Source of the DNA: an uncultured Mucilaginibacter sp.
GTDB taxonomy: Bacteria; Bacteroidota; Bacteroidia; Sphingobacteriales; Sphingobacteriaceae
Length of the DNA stretch: 19,007 nucleotides
Assembly (NCBI GenBank): GCA_903885865.1
Contig: CAISKH010000538.1
Coordinates: 1-19,007, forward strand
Reading direction: 5' to 3'
Of the stretch, positions 14,870 through 19,007 are shown piece after piece. A program made the translations under genes and the position numbers. A model generated the notes under the pieces. It ran no database searches. It was not told where the DNA came from and saw nothing but the letters and a program-made list of their open reading frames with translations. Numbering within the stretch: position 1 is the stretch's first letter; each line of letters starts with the position of its first letter.

Positions 14870-17800
14870 TTAAGTTACCGGGGTGAATGCTTCAGCTTTC
14901 CAACCGGACATATCCTCATAGGTTTTCCAGCGAAGGTTGACCAGTTCCTGTGCGATTGCCTGCAAATGTTCCGCTTCCGTTGGATTAACAGCAGCAAGGC
15001 TCTTGTAGCGTAATTCGTTATTCGCATAGTCACCGAATGGAATACTGGGCCGGGGTGAATCCAGAACGAAAGGATTTTTTCCGGCTGACCGCAAAGCAGG
15101 ATTATACCGGATAAGAGGCCAGTAACCACTTGCTACTGCCAGATTCTGCTGATCTAAGCCTTTCTCCATATTTATCCCATGGGCTATGCAATGGCTATAG
15201 GCCAATATAAGCGATGGCCCGTTATAAGCCTGCGCTTCCCTCATGGCCAGCAAAGTCTGCTGCGGATTTGCACCCATGGCTACCTGGGCAACATAAACAT
15301 TCCCATAGGAGATGGCCTGCAGGGCCAGATCCTTCTTGCCAACTTTCTTACCTGCCGCCGCAAATTTAGCTGTGACCGCCGTAGGGGTGGCCTTTGACAT
15401 CTGTCCGCCTGTATTCGAATATACTTCTGTATCCAATACCAGTATATTTACATTTCGTCCTGTCGACAATACATGATCCAAGCCTGCCGATCCAATATCG
15501 TAGGCCCAGCCATCCCCGCCGATCAGCCAAACTGTTCTTTGTACCAACTGGTCGGCGACGGATAATAATTTAGCCGCCAAAGGATCGGTCATTTGTAATA
15601 ATTTCTTTTTAAGTTCTGCAACCCGAATCCGTTGTTGGCCGATCTCCGACTCCAGTTGCTGCGGAGAATGAAGCAGATCATCCGTTGCTTTGTCGCCTAA
15701 TACCGGCCTCAACTCTTCAACCAGCATCCTCGCAATCGCCAATTGCTTATCTGTAGAAATACGCATGCCTAAACCAAATTCCGCGTTATCCTCGAACAGC
15801 GAATTAGACCATGCCGGCCCTTTATTGTCTTTATTTACCGACCAGGGCGTTGTGGGCAGGTTGCCCCCGTATATGGATGAGCATCCTGTGGCATTCGCTA
15901 CCAGCAAACGGTCACCAAAAAGCTGGGTGAGCACCTTAATATAGGGAGTTTCCCCGCAACCGGCACAGGCGCCGGAAAACTCAAATAATGGTTCCAGGAA
16001 TTGCGCCCCCCTTACTGAAGAAAAATCCACCGCTGCCCGATCATTAACCGGAAGGTGTTCAAAAAAGCTGATATTTTCTCTTTCCTTTTCGGGATCGGGT
16101 TTTTGCTGCAGGTTGATCGCTTTGCGTGCGGTATTGGCCGGATCTGTAACCGGGCATACCTGTACGCAAAGGTTACATCCTGTGCAATCTTCAAAATATA
16201 CCTGCAAAGTATAACGGGTTTCGGGGAAACCACGCGCGTTGATAGGAGCGGAGCTGAATTGTTCCGGGGCAGTATCAATATGGTCCTTATGATAAAATTT
16301 TGAACGGATTACACTATGCGGGCATACAAAGCTGCAATTACCACATTGGATACAAATATCCGGCTCCCATACAGCTACTTCATCCGAGATGTTTCTTTTC
16401 TCCCATCTGGTAGTGCCGCTTGGGTACGTACCGTCTATCGGTAGTAAACTAACCGGCAATGAATCGCCTTCCCCGGCTAAAAGGACGGCGGTAACTTTTT
16501 GCACAAAATCCGGCGCTTGTGCTGGTACAGTCGACAAAGGGGACAACATGCCGGTAGCAATGGCAGGAACCTTTACCTCATATAAATGTTCCAGGCTATC
16601 ATCCACCACCTTGAAATTTTTTAACACAATCGCTTCCCCTTTGGATTTGTATGACTTACGGATCGATTTTTTGATCTGGTTAATTGCTTCGCCGAATGGC
16701 AATACGCCTGAAAGTGCAAAGAAGCAAGTTTGCATAATGGTATTTATACGCTGACCCATTCCTGCCGCCTCAGCAACTTTTGATGCATCAATAACATGGA
16801 GTTTTAATTTCTTTTCAATGAGCTGTTCCTGCACTCGGCGGGGTAGTTCATCCCAAACTTCATCCGGTCCGTAAGGGCTGTTCAGTAAAAAAACCGCTCC
16901 GGGTTTTGCATACTTTAACATATCAACCTTTCCGGTGAAATTGTATTTATGGCAGGCAATAAAATCAGCTTGTTCTATCAAATAAGGTGCATGGATCGGG
17001 TCCTTGCCAAAACGCAGATGGGAAACGGTTTGTGCCCCCGATTTCCTCGAATCATAAACAAAATAACCCTGCGCATACAAATCCGTTTCCTCACCTATTA
17101 TTTTTATGCTGTTCTTATTAGCGCCAACCGTTCCATCAGCACCCAATCCAAAAAAAAGCGCGCATACCCTGTCTGCGGGCTCTATGCTGAAAGAAGGGTC
17201 AAAAGGCAGGCTGGTATGGGATACATCGTCATTAATGCCAATGGTAAACCCGTTTTTAGGCGCAGGGGCATTGAGCTCATTAAAAATAGCTTTTACCATT
17301 GCCGGTGTAAATTCCTTTGAGGACAATCCGTACCTGCCGCCCACTATTTTAGGCAGGTGCGATCTAAGCCCTTCGTTGAAAGCGGTGAATATATTAGTAA
17401 CAATATCCTGATATAGTGGTTCGCCGCCGGCTCCCGGCTCTTTTGTACGGTCAAGCACCGCTATTTTTTTCGCTGTGGGGGGTAGCGCTTCAAGCAAATG
17501 AGCCAACGAGAACGGCCGGTAAAGCCGAACCTGGATCACGCCCACTTTCTCCCCGTCCGCCTGTAGTATTTTAACCGTTTCCTTAACTGTTTCTGCCCCG
17601 GATCCCATCACTACAATTATTCTTTCCGCGTTTGGGTCACCGGCATATTCGAATGTGCTGTAATAACGGCCCGTAAGTGAGCCGAAGGCATCCATCGTTT
17701 CCTGGACGATACCGGGTGTTGCTGCATAAAAAGGGTTCACCGTTTCCCGTGCCTGGAAATACACGTCAGGGTTTTGGGCAGTTCCCCTGATAAAAGGGTT

Positions 17801-18442
17801 ATCCGGACTCAGGCTGCGCCCTCTGTGTTCATAGACCAACTTGTCATCGATCATTGCCTTTATCTGCCCTTCCGAAAGCAGGCTGATCTTATTGATCTCG
17901 TGCGACGTACGAAAACCGTCAAAAAAATGAATGAAAGGTATTCGCGCTTTCAGCGTCGCGGCATGGCTGATGAGGGCTATATCGTGTGCCTCCTGTACCG
18001 AGGCCGAAGCAAGCATGGCGAAGCCTGTTGTACGGGCAGCCATTACGTCGCTGTGATCGCCAAAGATGGACAATGCCTGTGCTGCCAAAGATCTTGCGGC
18101 AACATGAAAAACCGTTGAAGTGAGTTCACCTGCAATTTTAAACATATTGGGCAACATGAGTAACAAGCCCTGGGAAGCTGTAAAGGTTGTAGTGAGCGCT
18201 CCTGTTTGTAAAGAACCATGCACCACGCCGGCTGCACCGCCTTCACTCTGCATTTCGATCACTTCCGGGATATTGCCCCATATGTTCAATTTGCCCGCAG
18301 CGGCCCATTCATCAGCAAATTCCGCCATTGTAGATGCGGGGGTTATGGGGTAAATTGCACATACTTCATTCACCCGGTAAGCCACATAGGCAACGGCTTC
18401 ATTTCCATCAAGGGTGGCAATTACAGGCGTATTATTCATCAT
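14870..18442 (-). CDS. nifJ: Pyruvate:ferredoxin (flavodoxin) oxidoreductase
   Basis: A full-length single-chain enzyme of 1190 residues that converts pyruvate and CoA to acetyl-CoA and CO2, passing two electrons to a low-potential carrier. Domain I has YPITPASTMAEF (31-42) and MQSEGGAAGVVHGSL. Domain III shows FGLGADGTVGANKNS. The ferredoxin domain has CIQCGNCSFVCP (near 697) and CTGCNLCVQVCP (near 757) for two [4Fe-4S] clusters. The ThDP domain carries CAGCGETPY (near 828), NATGCSSIYGGNLP and GGDGWAYDIG (near 977); the fourth cluster Cys is in HCIAHGINMEKG. The chain ends soon after that block, without an obvious oxygen-protecting extension like that of Desulfovibrio africanus. Two Met codons open the frame (18442 and 18439). 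It starts 31 bp after the flavoprotein gene and is probably cotranscribed with it. Confidence 0.97.
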   Translation of the reverse strand: MMNNTPVIATLDGNEAVAYVAYRVNEVCAIYPITPASTMAEFADEWAAAGKLNIWGNIPEVIEMQSEGGAAGVVHGSLQTGALTTTFTASQGLLLMLPNMFKIAGELTSTVFHVAARSLAAQALSIFGDHSDVMAARTTGFAMLASASVQEAHDIALISHAATLKARIPFIHFFDGFRTSHEINKISLLSEGQIKAMIDDKLVYEHRGRSLSPDNPFIRGTAQNPDVYFQARETVNPFYAATPGIVQETMDAFGSLTGRYYSTFEYAGDPNAERIIVVMGSGAETVKETVKILQADGEKVGVIQVRLYRPFSLAHLLEALPPTAKKIAVLDRTKEPGAGGEPLYQDIVTNIFTAFNEGLRSHLPKIVGGRYGLSSKEFTPAMVKAIFNELNAPAPKNGFTIGINDDVSHTSLPFDPSFSIEPADRVCALFFGLGADGTVGANKNSIKIIGEETDLYAQGYFVYDSRKSGAQTVSHLRFGKDPIHAPYLIEQADFIACHKYNFTGKVDMLKYAKPGAVFLLNSPYGPDEVWDELPRRVQEQLIEKKLKLHVIDASKVAEAAGMGQRINTIMQTCFFALSGVLPFGEAINQIKKSIRKSYKSKGEAIVLKNFKVVDDSLEHLYEVKVPAIATGMLSPLSTVPAQAPDFVQKVTAVLLAGEGDSLPVSLLPIDGTYPSGTTRWEKRNISDEVAVWEPDICIQCGNCSFVCPHSVIRSKFYHKDHIDTAPEQFSSAPINARGFPETRYTLQVYFEDCTGCNLCVQVCPVTDPANTARKAINLQQKPDPEKERENISFFEHLPVNDRAAVDFSSVRGAQFLEPLFEFSGACAGCGETPYIKVLTQLFGDRLLVANATGCSSIYGGNLPTTPWSVNKDNKGPAWSNSLFEDNAEFGLGMRISTDKQLAIARMLVEELRPVLGDKATDDLLHSPQQLESEIGQQRIRVAELKKKLLQMTDPLAAKLLSVADQLVQRTVWLIGGDGWAYDIGSAGLDHVLSTGRNVNILVLDTEVYSNTGGQMSKATPTAVTAKFAAAGKKVGKKDLALQAISYGNVYVAQVAMGANPQQTLLAMREAQAYNGPSLILAYSHCIAHGINMEKGLDQQNLAVASGYWPLIRYNPALRSAGKNPFVLDSPRPSIPFGDYANNELRYKSLAAVNPTEAEHLQAIAQELVNLRWKTYEDMSGWKAEAFTPVT

Positions 18443-18473
18443 TTTCGATTTCGTTTTAACGTCCTGAGGTTGT

Positions 18474-19007
18474 TTAAGCTCCAGGTACCATTTCTATTGC
18501 ATGACAGGGGCATTGTTCAAAACAAACTGCACAGCCCGTGCATTGATCATAATTGAATATATAACGTTTGCCGGCGCCAAGCTTAATAATCGCGTTTTGC
18601 GGGCATGAACCAAAACAACCGTCACATTCAAAGCAATTGCCGCATGACAAGCACCTTTGTGCTTCAAAAAGAGCTTCGGCCTCTGTCAAACCGGCCCTAA
18701 CTTCATCAAAATTTCCGTTCCTTAGTTCTGCAGATAGCTCTCCTTGTTCCGTTTGCGGCGCATGGGTTGTATACCAGCGGTGCAATCGCTCATAGTTTAC
18801 AACAGGTTGCTTAGTGGCAGATATATAAGGGTTTCCCTGTAAGTGGCCGTTGATATAACGAGCGGCCTTTTTGCCATGCCCTATTGCTACTGTTACGCTT
18901 CGTTCGCCGGGCACCATATCCCCACCGGCAAAGATCCCCTGGTTACCGGTCATCATATCGGGGCCAACTATTACCGTTCCGTCGGGCCTGAATGTAATGC
19001 CCGGAAC
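18474..19007 (-). CDS. GltD-like NAD(P)-FAD oxidoreductase with C-terminal Fe-S domain, C-terminal part only
   Basis: The frame is open to the window edge at 19007, so the N-terminal part is missing and the Met at 18956 is internal. The 177 visible residues begin VPGITFRPDGTVIVG and continue with GIFAGGDMVPGERSVTVAIGHGKKAA, the FAD-closing motif of GltD-type enzymes. A linker follows, then a Cys-rich end: CLSCGNCFECDGCFGSCP (18600-18653) and CTGCAVCFEQCPC about 27 residues later. These can hold two [4Fe-4S] clusters and leave spare Cys. This type of flavoprotein is often found beside nifJ. It probably exchanges electrons between NifJ and NAD(P)H. It is related to, but clearly distinct from, the kor flavoprotein at 9830-11599, whose Cys pattern and linker differ. 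Confidence 0.85.
   Translation of the reverse strand, partial: VPGITFRPDGTVIVGPDMMTGNQGIFAGGDMVPGERSVTVAIGHGKKAARYINGHLQGNPYISATKQPVVNYERLHRWYTTHAPQTEQGELSAELRNGNFDEVRAGLTEAEALFEAQRCLSCGNCFECDGCFGSCPQNAIIKLGAGKRYIFNYDQCTGCAVCFEQCPCHAIEMVPGA

Noticed and set aside
1..19007. CRISPR array, tRNA or rRNA genes, insertion sequence or prophage
   Set aside because: No regularly spaced repeats, no RNA gene features, and no transposase, integrase or phage-like proteins were seen on either strand.

Overview
The window reads as chromosomal DNA of a Bacteroidota bacterium, most likely a Sphingobacteriaceae member of the Mucilaginibacter/Pedobacter type. This rests on protein style, moderate GC, AT-rich spacers, the lack of Shine-Dalgarno sequences, a split PntA, and a match to the Bacteroidota -7 box (TAnnTTTG). 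The genus is inferred from memory of these families and was not tested by a search. Almost the whole window (525 to 19007) is one run of minus-strand genes. Only the left edge (1 to 479) is on the plus strand.

Layout from left to right. (1) 1-479, plus strand: the C-terminal end of a UspA-type universal stress protein, then a conserved-looking 53-residue protein. (2) 525-6710, minus strand: a six-gene export operon in the order TolC-like outer-membrane factor, HlyD/YbhG-like lipoprotein adaptor, two ABC ATPases and two ABC-2 permeases. It looks like E. coli ybhG-F-S-R with the double ATPase YbhF split into two proteins and a dedicated TolC added. (3) 6787-6838: a strong hairpin terminator. 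(4) 6938-11599, minus strand: a 2-oxoacid:ferredoxin oxidoreductase (beta subunit, and a fused gamma-alpha subunit) behind a GltD/NfnB-like FAD and NAD(P) flavoprotein with a C-terminal two-cluster ferredoxin domain. (5) 11853-14701, minus strand: the proton-translocating NAD(P) transhydrogenase as three genes (alpha-1, alpha-2, beta). (6) 14870-19007, minus strand: a full-length pyruvate:ferredoxin oxidoreductase (NifJ) behind a second, different GltD-like Fe-S flavoprotein, cut by the right edge of the window.

The right two thirds look like a dedicated redox island. Two oxygen-sensitive 2-oxoacid oxidoreductases each sit directly after their own NAD(P)-binding Fe-S flavoprotein, and the proton-driven transhydrogenase lies between them. 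The simplest model is that electrons from pyruvate and another 2-oxoacid pass through the flavoproteins to NAD(P), without a separate ferredoxin gene, while PntAB balances NADH against NADPH using the proton gradient. Together with the stress protein this suggests a low-oxygen or stress programme; that is inference. No rRNA, tRNA, CRISPR array, insertion sequence or phage gene was seen. The points most worth checking are the paired oxidoreductase-flavoprotein architecture, the start region of the kor flavoprotein (a 12-codon ORF whose stop directly abuts a TTG start), the asymmetric ABC ATPase pair, and a 96-bp inverted-repeat block between nifJ and pntA.
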